Positions 7,719 to 18,494 of a DNA stretch of 32,470 bases are shown piece after piece. The first letter of the stretch is position 1. Every line of letters begins with the position of its first letter. A program made the position numbers and the translations under genes. Source of the DNA: Flaviramulus sp. (GTDB lineage: Bacteria > Bacteroidota > Bacteroidia > Flavobacteriales > Flavobacteriaceae); contig NZ_JABDMV010000010.1 of NCBI RefSeq assembly GCF_013001275.1, positions 1-32,470 of the forward strand, in the 5' to 3' direction. Below the pieces are notes generated by a model. It saw nothing but the letters and a program-made list of their open reading frames with translations. It did no database searches and had not been told where the DNA came from.

Positions 7719-9413
7719 ATGAAAAAAATAATTAACGCCCTTAAATTTAGTATTGCTTTCCTATTAATTACATCTTCTTTTATTGCTTGCGATAAAGATT
7801 TTAATGTTATTGAAAGTGATGTGCTTGGATCAGAAAACTCTAATTTTTTAACCATTATTGATAGTTTATATCCTATTTCTGCATACAACAAAAAATTAGA
7901 CTCATTACAATTAAACAATTTATCATCCAATTTACTTGGTGTTTTTAACGATCCTGCTTTTGGACTAACAACGGCCAGTATTGTTTCTCAAGTAACACCA
8001 ACTACTTTTAATCCAGATTTCGGGACAGACCCCGTAATTGATTCAATTGTTTTGAATATCCCATATTTTAGCACGATAACTGGTACGGACAATGACGGAA
8101 ACGCTACATATAGATTAGATTCATTATACGGAAATCCGGTAGCTCCAATAAAACTTAGAATCTATCAAAATAATTATTTTCTAAGAGATTTTGATCCAAA
8201 TTCAACAGTAAATAGTACTCAAAACTATTACTCAAATGCGGATAATGGATCAAATTCTGTTATTACGGATGCTAATATTGTAAATTTTGACGACCATATA
8301 GTGGCAACTATTTATGAAGATGACATGTTTATCCCTAGCAATGCAGTAATTAAAACTACAACGGGCGAAGGCGATGACGCAATAACAACGCGATCTGCTC
8401 CAGCTTACAGAATTGCACTTCAAGAACCCGAAGATAAATTGTTTTGGACCAATACAATTATAAGTAAACAAGACGACCCAGTTTTAAGCAATGCTAATAA
8501 CTTTAAAAATTACTTTAGAGGTTTATATTTAAAAGCTGAATCCGTAAGTCCAGATGGAAGCATGGTTCTACTCAATTTAGCATCTTCAGGTGCGAATGTA
8601 ACGATACATTATTCAAAAGATTCAACGGTTGATGATGAAAGAACACAGTCAACTTATGTTTTAAGTTTTAATGGAAATAGAGTAAACCCTATAATTAACG
8701 ATTATAGCAAAGTAACATTGCAAAATGGTAATAAATCTTTGGGTGATGAAAGACTGTATTTAAAAGGAGCTTCGGGTTCTATGGCTATAGTTAATTTATT
8801 TAATGGATTAGTAGACTGTGATAACGATGGCAATGTGGATGACCTAGCAATTGATTGTTTTAAGAAAAACTTTAGGCAAACCGATGATGTGGGCGAATTT
8901 ATTGTTGATAATACTACTGGTAATTATGTTCTAAAAAAACTAATTAATGAAGCGCACCTGGTTATTCATGAAGATGAAACCATTGATATTGGATTAAATG
9001 ATTCTGATTTTCATAAATACGATCGTATTTATGCATATGATGTTAAAAATAACATCCCAACAATTGATTATCAGATAGATCCTTCGGAAAATTCTAATAT
9101 ACCTTTTAGCTCTAAAGTTATTAGTTTAAGCCAGAGAGATACGATTAAAGGAAGCTATAAAATTCGTTTAACCGAGCATTTAAATAACATATTACTAAAA
9201 GATTCTACCAACACAAAAATTGGAATAGTTTTATCTACCAACGTAAATTACACAGCAAATGCTGAAATCTTACAAAGTAATGATAATGTAACTGCCATTC
9301 CTGCGGCTGCCATAATTACGCCAAGAGGTACCATATTACACGGAAGTAATGAAAATGTTTCAGAAGCTAAAAGATTAAAATTAAAAGTGTTTTTAACAGA
9401 AATTAAAGAATAG
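7719..9413 (+). CDS. DUF4270 domain-containing lipoprotein
   Basis: The 564-residue product begins with a lipoprotein signal (MKKIINALKFSIAFLLITSSFIAC) with lipobox SFIAC and lipidated Cys24. The rest is beta-rich and Asx-rich, with recurring segments such as DPVIDSIVLNIPYFST, FKNYFRGLYLKAES and KLINEAHLVIHEDE that recall the Bacteroidota DUF4270 family. No enzyme motif is visible. It is probably anchored in the outer membrane. It follows the GT5-like gene in the same direction and precedes glmS after 159 nt; this gene order, together with panC in the opposite direction, is one I recall as recurrent in flavobacteria. Function is unknown. Confidence 0.85.
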   Translation: MKKIINALKFSIAFLLITSSFIACDKDFNVIESDVLGSENSNFLTIIDSLYPISAYNKKLDSLQLNNLSSNLLGVFNDPAFGLTTASIVSQVTPTTFNPDFGTDPVIDSIVLNIPYFSTITGTDNDGNATYRLDSLYGNPVAPIKLRIYQNNYFLRDFDPNSTVNSTQNYYSNADNGSNSVITDANIVNFDDHIVATIYEDDMFIPSNAVIKTTTGEGDDAITTRSAPAYRIALQEPEDKLFWTNTIISKQDDPVLSNANNFKNYFRGLYLKAESVSPDGSMVLLNLASSGANVTIHYSKDSTVDDERTQSTYVLSFNGNRVNPIINDYSKVTLQNGNKSLGDERLYLKGASGSMAIVNLFNGLVDCDNDGNVDDLAIDCFKKNFRQTDDVGEFIVDNTTGNYVLKKLINEAHLVIHEDETIDIGLNDSDFHKYDRIYAYDVKNNIPTIDYQIDPSENSNIPFSSKVISLSQRDTIKGSYKIRLTEHLNNILLKDSTNTKIGIVLSTNVNYTANAEILQSNDNVTAIPAAAIITPRGTILHGSNENVSEAKRLKLKVFLTEIKE

Positions 9414-9572
9414 AACCATTTTGCTCAACTATTTTTTAAAACATACTCTTAATTATTCGTAGGAATTGACTTTAGTCGTATAAAAGTGGGTATTCATATA
9501 ATATTTATGATTGATTCGCAAATATTTCACATATTTGTTCTGAAATTAACCCCAAAATAAAATTAAAAAACT

Positions 9573-11426
9573 ATGTGCGGAATTGTAGGATATATTGGCC
9601 CGAGAGACGCTTACCCAATTATAATTGAAGGTCTTAAGCGATTAGAATACAGAGGATATGATAGTGCCGGTATTGCGCTCTTTGATGGAACCGATCTAAA
9701 AGTTGCTAAAACTAAAGGTAAAGTAGTCGATTTAGAAGACCGCGCAGATAAAGAAATCACGAAACATGGTAATGTAGGCATCGGCCATACACGTTGGGCA
9801 ACTCATGGTGTCCCTAACGATATAAATTCACATCCTCACCTTTCGAACTCTGGAGATTTAGTTATTATTCATAACGGAATTATTGAAAACTATGATTCGT
9901 TAAAAAAAGAATTAATTAATAGAGGTTATACTTTTAAATCAGATACCGATACAGAGGTTTTAATAAACCTAATTGAAGATGTAAAAAAACAAGAAAACGT
10001 AAAACTAGGCAAAGCAGTACAGATTGCACTAAATCAAGTAATAGGCGCTTATGCTATTGCAGTTTTTGATAAAAACAAACCAGAAGAAGTTGTGGTGGCT
10101 CGATTAGGAAGCCCATTAGCAATTGGAATTGGTGAAAATGAAGACGAATTTTTTATTGCGAGTGATGCCTCACCATTTTTAGAATACACGAAAAATGCCG
10201 TTTATTTAGAAGATGAAGAAATGGCCATTATAAGGTTTCATAAGGGTGTCAAAGTAAGAAAAATTAAAGATGACTCATTAGTTGATACTTATGTTCAAGA
10301 ACTGCAATTAAATTTAGAGCAAATTGAAAAAGGTGGTTATGAGCATTTTATGCTTAAAGAAATTCATGAGCAACCAAAGGCTATTACCGACACTTATCGA
10401 GGTAGATTATTAAGAAACGAAGCCATAATTAAAATGGTAGGTGTTGAAGATAACATGAAGAAGTTCTTAAACGCCAATCGTATTATTATAGTGGCATGTG
10501 GAACATCATGGCATGCTGGATTAGTTGCTGAATACATTTTTGAAGATTTAGCAAGAATACCGGTTGAAGTAGAATATGCTTCAGAATTTAGATATAGAAA
10601 TCCAGTAATTTCAGAAAATGATGTTGTAATTGCAATATCTCAATCCGGTGAAACGGCTGATACATTAGCTGCCATTAAATTGGCGAAATCCAAAGGCGCA
10701 TTTGTATTTGGTGTTTGTAATGTAGTAGGGTCATCAATCGCACGAGAAAGTCATGCCGGAGCATATACGCACGCAGGACCAGAAATAGGTGTAGCATCAA
10801 CGAAAGCATTTACTACTCAAATAACCGTATTAACCTTAATAGCATTGCGTTTAGCAAGAGCTAAGGGCACAATTTCAAGTTCCGATTTCCGTCAACATTT
10901 ACTAGAATTAGAAATGATTCCTAAAAAAGTTGAAAAAGCTTTGCAAGCTGATGAACATATTAAAATGATTGCCGAGGTTTATAAAGATTCTAAGAATTGT
11001 TTATACCTAGGAAGAGGTTTTAACTTCCCCGTTGCTTTAGAAGGTGCTTTAAAATTAAAGGAAATCTCTTATATCCATGCAGAAGGATATCCTGCAGCGG
11101 AAATGAAACATGGACCAATTGCTTTAATAGATGAAAATATGCCTATAATTGTAATTGCTACCAAAAAAGGGCATTATGAAAAAGTGGTTAGTAACATCCA
11201 AGAAATAAAATCTAGAAAAGGTAAAATAATAGGTATTGTAACTGAAGGTGATACTCAAGTTAGAGATCTTGCCGATCATGTTATTGAAGTTCCGGAAACC
11301 TTAGAATTACTTTCCCCATTATTAACAACTATTCCGCTTCAACTTTTATCGTATCACATTGCTGTTCTGCTAAATAAAAATGTTGATCAACCTCGTAACT
11401 TAGCAAAGTCTGTTACTGTAGAATAA
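9573..11426 (+). CDS. glmS: Glutamine--fructose-6-phosphate aminotransferase (isomerizing)
   Basis: GlmS makes glucosamine-6-phosphate from fructose-6-phosphate and glutamine, the entry step to peptidoglycan and LPS amino sugars. The 617-residue product begins MCGIVGYIG, where Cys2 becomes the N-terminal nucleophile of the class II glutaminase. TRWATHG and the glutamine-site HNGIIENY follow. The two SIS domains show ACGTSWHAG, SQSGETADT, GAYTHAGPEIGVASTKAFT and the invariant C-terminus DQPRNLAKSVTVE. Length matches E. coli (609). It appears monocistronic: 159 nt upstream and a hairpin terminator downstream. No glmS ribozyme-like structure was evident in the leader, as expected outside Firmicutes. 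The upstream ACATATTTG is only an incomplete -7 match. Confidence 0.97.
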   Translation: MCGIVGYIGPRDAYPIIIEGLKRLEYRGYDSAGIALFDGTDLKVAKTKGKVVDLEDRADKEITKHGNVGIGHTRWATHGVPNDINSHPHLSNSGDLVIIHNGIIENYDSLKKELINRGYTFKSDTDTEVLINLIEDVKKQENVKLGKAVQIALNQVIGAYAIAVFDKNKPEEVVVARLGSPLAIGIGENEDEFFIASDASPFLEYTKNAVYLEDEEMAIIRFHKGVKVRKIKDDSLVDTYVQELQLNLEQIEKGGYEHFMLKEIHEQPKAITDTYRGRLLRNEAIIKMVGVEDNMKKFLNANRIIIVACGTSWHAGLVAEYIFEDLARIPVEVEYASEFRYRNPVISENDVVIAISQSGETADTLAAIKLAKSKGAFVFGVCNVVGSSIARESHAGAYTHAGPEIGVASTKAFTTQITVLTLIALRLARAKGTISSSDFRQHLLELEMIPKKVEKALQADEHIKMIAEVYKDSKNCLYLGRGFNFPVALEGALKLKEISYIHAEGYPAAEMKHGPIALIDENMPIIVIATKKGHYEKVVSNIQEIKSRKGKIIGIVTEGDTQVRDLADHVIEVPETLELLSPLLTTIPLQLLSYHIAVLLNKNVDQPRNLAKSVTVE

Positions 11427-11451
11427 TAATTTCTTAATTAAAATGTTTTAG

Positions 11452-11492
11452 ATTGGCATGAACTACAACAATTCATGCCAATTCTTATTTTT
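11452..11492 (+). terminator. Rho-independent-like terminator after glmS
   Basis: ATTGGCATGAA (11452-11462) pairs perfectly with TTCATGCCAAT (11472-11482) across a 9-nt loop, followed by a T-rich but interrupted tract TCTTATTTTT. It lies 25 nt after the glmS stop. Confidence 0.7.
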
Positions 11493-11639
11493 ATACCCTA
11501 AAAATTATATATATTTTAATTTTTTAGGAGGTATTTTATCAAAATATACTATGCGCGCATAATTTTTTTGCGAATTTGCTCGAATTTCATACTAAATATC
11601 TCTATATTGCACCACTAATTATTAAACTAATTTAACTAA

Positions 11640-14393
11640 ATGAAAACAATCCTCCCATTTTTGTTATTGTTTTTTTGTGGATTAACGTATTCACAAACTA
11701 CAATAACAGGTACTGTTGTTGATGATAGTAATCAACCAATTCCAGGCGCAACAATCATCGTTATTGGAACCTCAACCGGAACCGTAACTGATTTTGACGG
11801 TAATTTCACGTTAACTTACAATCAAAACCCTCCTTTTACTGTTCAAGCTAGTAGTATAGGGTTTGAAACAGCATCTGAAGAAGTTACCACAGACGGTCAA
11901 GTAATTAATTTCGTATTAACGGAAGGAACATTATTAGATGAAGTAGTAATTTCAGCATCTAGAACTCCTGAGCGTATTTTTGAATCGCCAGTTACAGTTG
12001 AAAGATTTGGACTAAAAGAAATAAAAAATACCGCTTCGGCAGATTTTTATGGTGGTTTAGAAAACTTAAAAGGTGTAGATGTTAACACAAACAGTTTAAC
12101 ATTTAAATCTGTTAATACACGTGGTTTCGCAACTTTTGCTAATAACCGTTTTATGCAATTAGTTGATGGCATGGATAACTCAACACCTGCATTAAACTTC
12201 CCAATTGGAAATTTAGTTGGTATGACAGAAACCGATGTTTTAAGCGTGGAATTACTTCCAGGAGCTTCTTCTGCATTATATGGAGCGAATGCCTTTAATG
12301 GTATTTTATTTATGCGTAGTAAAAACCCATTTGATCACGAAGGTATTAGTGCTTCAGTTAAAAGAGGTATCACTTCGCAAGAATCTGCCGGAGACAATGC
12401 TTTTACTGATATTAGTTTTCGTGCGGCACATAAATTCAGTGAAAAATTTGCAGCTAAAGTGAATTTTGGATACTTAAAAGGAACTGATTGGGCAGCTACA
12501 AGTGAAATTGACAAAATTAAACCAGGTAACACTAGAGCTAATACAGATTATGATGGTATAAATGTATATGGTGATGAGGTTTCTGCAAATATTAGAACAG
12601 AAGCACCTGCCAGTGTAAAAGGAATTATTCCTGATGTTGTTGTTAGTAGGACTGGGTATAATGAAAGAGATTTAACTACTTATAATGCTGAAAGTATCAA
12701 ATCTGATTGGGGACTATATTATCGCCCATGGGAAAATGATTTTGAAGTGTCTTATGTTGGAAAAGTAGGTACAGGAACGACCATTTATCAAGGAACAAAT
12801 AGATATAATATAGATGGGTTCTTTCAACAACAGCATAAATTAGAATTAAAAAATGATAATTTCTTTTTAAGAGGATATGTTGTTACTGATAAAGCTGGTG
12901 ATTCTTATGATATGGTCTTTACTGGTATTAATATCAATAGAGCATGGAAAGGTGACACACAATGGTTTGAAGAATATATTGGAACATATGCGGCTGCAAC
13001 TCTGGGTGGAAAAACTGAAGCTGAATCTCATGCTGCAGCAAGAGCACAAGCAGAATCAGGTCGTTATTTACCAGGTTCGCCACAGTATCAAGCTGCTTTT
13101 GATAAAAGCATTAAAGATCCCAATTTAAGTACAGGTTCTAAATTTCAAGATGCCTCAAAATATTATCATTCTGATGCTAATTACAACTTCAGTCACTTAA
13201 TTGATTTTGCTGAGATTCAAGTTGGTGGTTCATATAGAAGATATAGTTTAAATTCTTCGGGAAGTATTTATACGGATTTAGATGGACCAATAGATTATTC
13301 AGAATTCGGTGTTTATACACAAATTCAGAAAAATATTGAATTGAATGATGATATGGAGCTAAAATTAACGGGATCTGCTCGTTATGATAAATCTGAATTT
13401 TTTGATGGTTTTATCTCTCCAAGAATATCTGCTGGTTTAACCGTTAATAGAAACCATAATATTAGAGCTTCTGTGCAAACCGGATTTAGAAACCCAACAA
13501 CGCAAGATTTATTTATTGGTTTAGATGCCGGTAGAGCTATCTTAGTTGGTTCTGCACCAACCAACTTAGATCGATATGTAAGAACATTTGATGTAAGTGA
13601 CGAAGGTCAGGCCTTTGCAGGTCCTACGGTTACTCAAACGGGGCGTGTAGCTTACGAGAATTCTTATACGGCAAGTTCAGTACAAGCGTTAGCAGCTACT
13701 GGCAATCCTGCTGTATTAGAAGTTTCAAACCCAGATATCATAACACCTGAGCAAGTATCATCGGCCGAGGTTGGATATCGTGGAAAAATAAATAGTTTAA
13801 TTATTGATTTTAGCATGTATTATAACAAATACAAGGATTTTATTTCGCAAGAAGTAGTTATATCACCTTATTACGGTACTGTAGGAGCCAGTGATGGATT
13901 AGCAGTGCTATCTATTGCTAATGGTGATTATCAAGCTTATAGTACATATACTAACTCTCAAGCAGATGTTAACTCTTACGGAGCATCAATTGGATTGTCA
14001 ACTAAAGTATTTGGTAATTTCGATTTAAGTGGTAGTTATACCTATGCTAAGTTAGATTTTGACCGAGAAAAGTTTCCAGATTTTACGACTAACTTTAATA
14101 CGCCAGAGCATAAATTTAAAGCGTCGTTTGGAAATACCAAATTATTTGAAAACTTTGGATTTAATATCAATTACAGATATAGTGATGATTATTTCTGGGA
14201 AGCTACATTTGGTAATGGTTTAGTACCAGAATACCACGTGCTTGATGCTCAAATAAATTTAACTATACCTAGTTTTAAATCAACTTTTAAAGCGGGAGCT
14301 ACTAATCTTTTAGGAGATGAATACTTTACCGCTTTTGGTACAGGATTTATAGGCTCAATGTACTATGTGTCTTGGACTATTAATAACCTATAA
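11640..14393 (+). CDS. TonB-dependent outer-membrane receptor with CarboxypepD_reg-like domain
   Basis: The 917-residue product has a signal peptide (MKTILPFLLLFFCGLTYSQ), then a carboxypeptidase-regulatory-like beta-sandwich (about 22-100; TITGTVVDDSNQPIPGATI...GTVTDFDGNFTL), a plug domain (about 105-230; EVVISASRTPERIFESPVTVE, VNTRGF, LPGASSALYGANAFNGILFM) and a C-terminal 22-strand-type barrel ending in the aromatic-rich GSMYYVSWTINNL. It imports a ligand across the outer membrane using TonB/ExbBD energy. It is not followed by a SusD gene but by an SGNH-type lipoprotein at 13 nt, so the pair probably acts on one substrate, perhaps an esterified or lipid-like compound (inference). No anti-sigma or iron-specific motif was seen. 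Confidence 0.92.
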   Translation: MKTILPFLLLFFCGLTYSQTTITGTVVDDSNQPIPGATIIVIGTSTGTVTDFDGNFTLTYNQNPPFTVQASSIGFETASEEVTTDGQVINFVLTEGTLLDEVVISASRTPERIFESPVTVERFGLKEIKNTASADFYGGLENLKGVDVNTNSLTFKSVNTRGFATFANNRFMQLVDGMDNSTPALNFPIGNLVGMTETDVLSVELLPGASSALYGANAFNGILFMRSKNPFDHEGISASVKRGITSQESAGDNAFTDISFRAAHKFSEKFAAKVNFGYLKGTDWAATSEIDKIKPGNTRANTDYDGINVYGDEVSANIRTEAPASVKGIIPDVVVSRTGYNERDLTTYNAESIKSDWGLYYRPWENDFEVSYVGKVGTGTTIYQGTNRYNIDGFFQQQHKLELKNDNFFLRGYVVTDKAGDSYDMVFTGININRAWKGDTQWFEEYIGTYAAATLGGKTEAESHAAARAQAESGRYLPGSPQYQAAFDKSIKDPNLSTGSKFQDASKYYHSDANYNFSHLIDFAEIQVGGSYRRYSLNSSGSIYTDLDGPIDYSEFGVYTQIQKNIELNDDMELKLTGSARYDKSEFFDGFISPRISAGLTVNRNHNIRASVQTGFRNPTTQDLFIGLDAGRAILVGSAPTNLDRYVRTFDVSDEGQAFAGPTVTQTGRVAYENSYTASSVQALAATGNPAVLEVSNPDIITPEQVSSAEVGYRGKINSLIIDFSMYYNKYKDFISQEVVISPYYGTVGASDGLAVLSIANGDYQAYSTYTNSQADVNSYGASIGLSTKVFGNFDLSGSYTYAKLDFDREKFPDFTTNFNTPEHKFKASFGNTKLFENFGFNINYRYSDDYFWEATFGNGLVPEYHVLDAQINLTIPSFKSTFKAGATNLLGDEYFTAFGTGFIGSMYYVSWTINNL

Positions 14394-14406
14394 AATGATG
14401 TTAAAC

Positions 14407-15930
14407 ATGAAAAATATTAAATACTTATCTATATTATTTGGTTTTATAGCTTTTATAGCTTGTAATGAACCAGAAGATGTGCTTATTGGCACGAATATTG
14501 AACCTGAAGCAGTAGTAGAATTACCTGCATTAACAGCAGGTTCAGCAAACTTTGCAACTTTTGTTTCTTTAGGAAACTCGTTAACTGCCGGATTTTCTGA
14601 TGGCACTTTATTTAAAGCGTCACAAGAAAAATCATTCCCAAGTATTTTAGCTCAGCAATTTTCATTGCTTGGAGGAGGTTCTTTTTCACAACCTTTAATG
14701 AATGATAATTTTGGAGGGCTTGCATTGGGCGGTAATAGATTACCTGGTTTCAATCCAAGATTAGTTACAACTGGAGGAGCTCCACTAGGTCTAGAATCAG
14801 TTATAGGACCCGTTACGGTTACAACAGACATAGCATTAAATAATCCAACTGGTCCCTTCAACAATATGGGAGTACCAGGTGCTAGAAGTTTTCATTTATT
14901 AGCACCAGGTTATGGTAATATTGGTAATTTATCAGCTGGTTTAGCCAACCCTTATTTTGTAAGAATGACAGGTACAACACCAAATGCAAGTATTATAGAA
15001 TTATCTATGGCACAATCGCCTACTTTTTTCACACTTTGGGCTGGAAATAATGATGTTTTAGGATATGCAACTTCAGGTGGAGATGGTACAAGTCCAATTA
15101 CAGATAAACCAACATTTGACTTTGCTATTTCTACACTAATAACAACCTTAACATCTAGCGGTGCTAAAGGCGTTGTAGCAAACATCCCTTATGTAACGGA
15201 TATACCACATTTTACTACTGTACCGCATAATCCTGTGCCTCTAGACGCTGGTACTGCTGCCTTTTTAAACAGTGCGAGTGCTTATGGTGCATACAACGCT
15301 GGTATACAAAGTTTGGTAGGTGTTCCTCCTGTTAATTTAACTCAAGAAGAAGCTGATAGCAGAATGATTAATTTTACTGCAGGAGAAGGAAATGCAGTTG
15401 TTATTATGGATGAAAGTTTATCTAATATGACTATTTATAGTCCAGCTTTGTTAAGCATGCGTCAAGCTACAGCTAATGATTTATTAGTTTTAACTGCATC
15501 ATCATTTATTGGGACAGAAGCTGTTCCTGGTAACTCAGCAACAGTAAATGGGGTAGCAATTCCATTAGCAGATAAATGGGTTTTAACACCTGAAGAGCAA
15601 TTAGAAATTAAAACTGCAGTTGATGAATTTAACGCAACTATAGAAGCTGCAGCAAACAGCGCTGGATTAGCATTTGTTGATGCTAACGCATTATTATCAC
15701 AACTAGCAACAACAGGAATAGCTTCAGATAATTTTATTCTAACTTCTAATTTAGTAACAGGAGGGGCCTTTTCATTAGATGGTGTGCACCTTACTTCTCG
15801 TGGTTATGCTATGGCTGCCAATGAATTTATGAAAGCAATTGATGCCACTTATGGCTCAAATTTTGAAGCTTCAGGGAATTTAGTTGACATTGGAACTTAT
15901 CCAACAAACTATTCGCCTTTACTACCATAA
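14407..15930 (+). CDS. SGNH/GDSL-like hydrolase lipoprotein
   Basis: The ATG at 14407 gives MKNIKYLSILFGFIAFIAC with lipobox and Cys19 (507 residues); ATGs at 14395 and 14398 are also possible and only lengthen the n-region. The SGNH blocks are visible: block I FVSLGNSLTAGFSDG (GDSL with Asp changed to Asn), block II NNMGVPGARSFHLL, block III LWAGNNDVLGYA and block V DGVHLTSRGYAMAA with the Asp and His of the triad. The interval between block III and V is long (over 250 residues), as in large Bacteroidota members. It is likely an outer-membrane-anchored esterase or acyl hydrolase working with the adjacent TonB receptor; the substrate is unknown. A strong terminator follows. Confidence 0.85.
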   Translation: MKNIKYLSILFGFIAFIACNEPEDVLIGTNIEPEAVVELPALTAGSANFATFVSLGNSLTAGFSDGTLFKASQEKSFPSILAQQFSLLGGGSFSQPLMNDNFGGLALGGNRLPGFNPRLVTTGGAPLGLESVIGPVTVTTDIALNNPTGPFNNMGVPGARSFHLLAPGYGNIGNLSAGLANPYFVRMTGTTPNASIIELSMAQSPTFFTLWAGNNDVLGYATSGGDGTSPITDKPTFDFAISTLITTLTSSGAKGVVANIPYVTDIPHFTTVPHNPVPLDAGTAAFLNSASAYGAYNAGIQSLVGVPPVNLTQEEADSRMINFTAGEGNAVVIMDESLSNMTIYSPALLSMRQATANDLLVLTASSFIGTEAVPGNSATVNGVAIPLADKWVLTPEEQLEIKTAVDEFNATIEAAANSAGLAFVDANALLSQLATTGIASDNFILTSNLVTGGAFSLDGVHLTSRGYAMAANEFMKAIDATYGSNFEASGNLVDIGTYPTNYSPLLP

Positions 15931-15951
15931 AACAGATTTAAAAAATAGTTT

Positions 15952-15982
15952 AAAAACGCCTTCATAATGAAGGCGTTTTTTT
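15952..15982 (+). terminator. Strong rho-independent terminator after the SGNH lipoprotein gene
   Basis: AAAAACGCCTTCA (15952-15964) pairs perfectly with TGAAGGCGTTTTT (15968-15980) around the 3-nt loop TAA, followed by more T. It lies 21 nt past the stop and ends the TonB receptor-lipoprotein unit. Being A/T-flanked on both sides it could work in both directions, but only plus-strand genes face it. Confidence 0.92.
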
Positions 15983-16029
15983 ATTCCAAAAAACCTCAAA
16001 AAACAACTTTATTTTTAAATTAAAAAATA

Positions 16030-16037
16030 TATCTTTG
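16030..16037 (+). promoter_or_regulatory. Candidate -7 promoter element of atpDC
   Basis: TATCTTTG matches TAnnTTTG and is followed by CACGCG. It lies 60 nt before the atpD ATG and just after the upstream terminator, so it is the obvious atpDC promoter; the -33 position reads CTTTAT and is weak. Confidence 0.7.
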
Positions 16038-16094
16038 CACGCGAAAACTTGAAGTGTTTTCAATCAATTAAAACGCATAATATTAAACAAATAG

Positions 16095-17606
<1,512 letters not shown>

Positions 17607-17623
17607 TATTAAACTAAATTAAT

Positions 17624-17902
17624 ATGCATCTAGAAATTGTATCACCTGAAGCAACTTTATTTAGCGGAGAAGTAACTAGCGTTTCTGTTCCGGGAGTTAA
17701 TGGTGAATTTGAAATGTTAAATAATCACGCACCTATTGTATCTTTATTAAAAGAAGGTGTTGTGAAAATTTCGGGAAGTATTGTATTAGACGAAGACGTT
17801 CAAGACAAGTTTTCTAAAGGTGATAAAAATACAACCTTGCTGAAAATTAATTCAGGAACTATAGAAATGAAAGATAATAAGGTTATTGTTTTAGCCGATT
17901 AA
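17624..17902 (+). CDS. atpC: F1F0 ATP synthase subunit epsilon, short form
   Basis: The 92-residue product is the N-terminal beta-sandwich of F1 epsilon (MHLEIVSPEATLFSGEVTSVSVPGVNGEFEMLNNHAPIVSLLKEGVV), which sits in the central stalk with gamma. E. coli epsilon has about 139 residues; here the C-terminal helical hairpin that can insert into F1 and inhibit ATP hydrolysis is missing. The protein ends NKVIVLAD directly before a strong terminator, so this is a natural end and not an interruption. Short epsilons are usual in Bacteroidota as far as I recall. Located 17 nt after atpD. Confidence 0.95.
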   Translation: MHLEIVSPEATLFSGEVTSVSVPGVNGEFEMLNNHAPIVSLLKEGVVKISGSIVLDEDVQDKFSKGDKNTTLLKINSGTIEMKDNKVIVLAD

Positions 17903-17924
17903 TTTAACTTTCATTTTAAAATAT

Positions 17925-17956
17925 AAAAAAAGCCAAACGTAAGTTTGGCTTTTTTT
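17925..17956. terminator. Bidirectional terminator between atpC and the GNAT gene
   Basis: AAAAAAGCCAAAC (to 17938) pairs with GTTTGGCTTTTTT (from 17943) around the loop GTAA. Poly-T follows on the plus strand and, in complement, on the minus strand. It serves atpDC and overlaps the stop codon of the converging GNAT gene (17955-17957). Confidence 0.93.
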
Positions 17957-18494
17957 ATTTCCAGCACCAAATAATGAGTTCCCAGTTTTGATTATTTGAT
18001 GAATAGGTTTTTAGCCTTTCAAAACCTATTGCTTTATGGGCATTTAACGACCTGATGTTTTCAGCATCAACTTCTGTTATAATAACATCATACTTTTTAT
18101 TAAGCTCGAGTTTCATAAATTCATATAGCCCTCTAAATACGCCTTGTTTTCTGTATGCTTTATCAATACATACCTGACCCATTGTTATGTAACTTGTATC
18201 TTCATTTATATTTTTATCAATCTCTTGAAACATTGGTTTTAATACCGAGATAGTGTTTTTAAATTCTTTTACCATTGACAAAGTATAACCTATCACCTTA
18301 TCGTTATGTGTTGCAATTATGTGAGCGCACTTATCATTCATAGCTTTCAAGATTTCAAAAGTATGCTGCACAGTTACAAAACCTTCATTCTGTTTTTCTT
18401 TTTCAGAAATTGAAGTAGCATTATTAGCACGCTGAAGTTCGAGAATTTGCTTTAGCTCTTCATTTGTAGATGCTCTTTTGAAAATAATCTTCAT
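17955..18494 (-). CDS. GNAT-family N-acetyltransferase
   Basis: The 179-residue product has the GNAT fold layout: N-terminal strand-helix (IIFKRASTNEELKQILELQRANN), core strands DKVIGYTLSMV and SYITMGQVCIDKAYRKQGVFRGLYEFM, where RKQGVFRGL is the acetyl-CoA pyrophosphate loop (Q/RxxGxG/A type), and the closing motif ITEVDAENIRSLNAHKAIGFERL. It transfers an acetyl group to an amine; the substrate cannot be told. Its ATG overlaps the stop codon of the upstream XRE-S24 regulator gene by one base, so the two are translated from one message. That linkage to a self-cleaving repressor suggests, by inference, expression together with the mutagenesis genes. Confidence 0.9.
   Translation of the reverse strand: MKIIFKRASTNEELKQILELQRANNATSISEKEKQNEGFVTVQHTFEILKAMNDKCAHIIATHNDKVIGYTLSMVKEFKNTISVLKPMFQEIDKNINEDTSYITMGQVCIDKAYRKQGVFRGLYEFMKLELNKKYDVIITEVDAENIRSLNAHKAIGFERLKTYSSNNQNWELIIWCWK

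Noticed and set aside
9414-9572. glmS leader as a ribozyme or riboswitch
   Set aside because: No conserved glmS ribozyme core or other known riboswitch pattern was recognised; the leader is AT-rich and unstructured to the eye.
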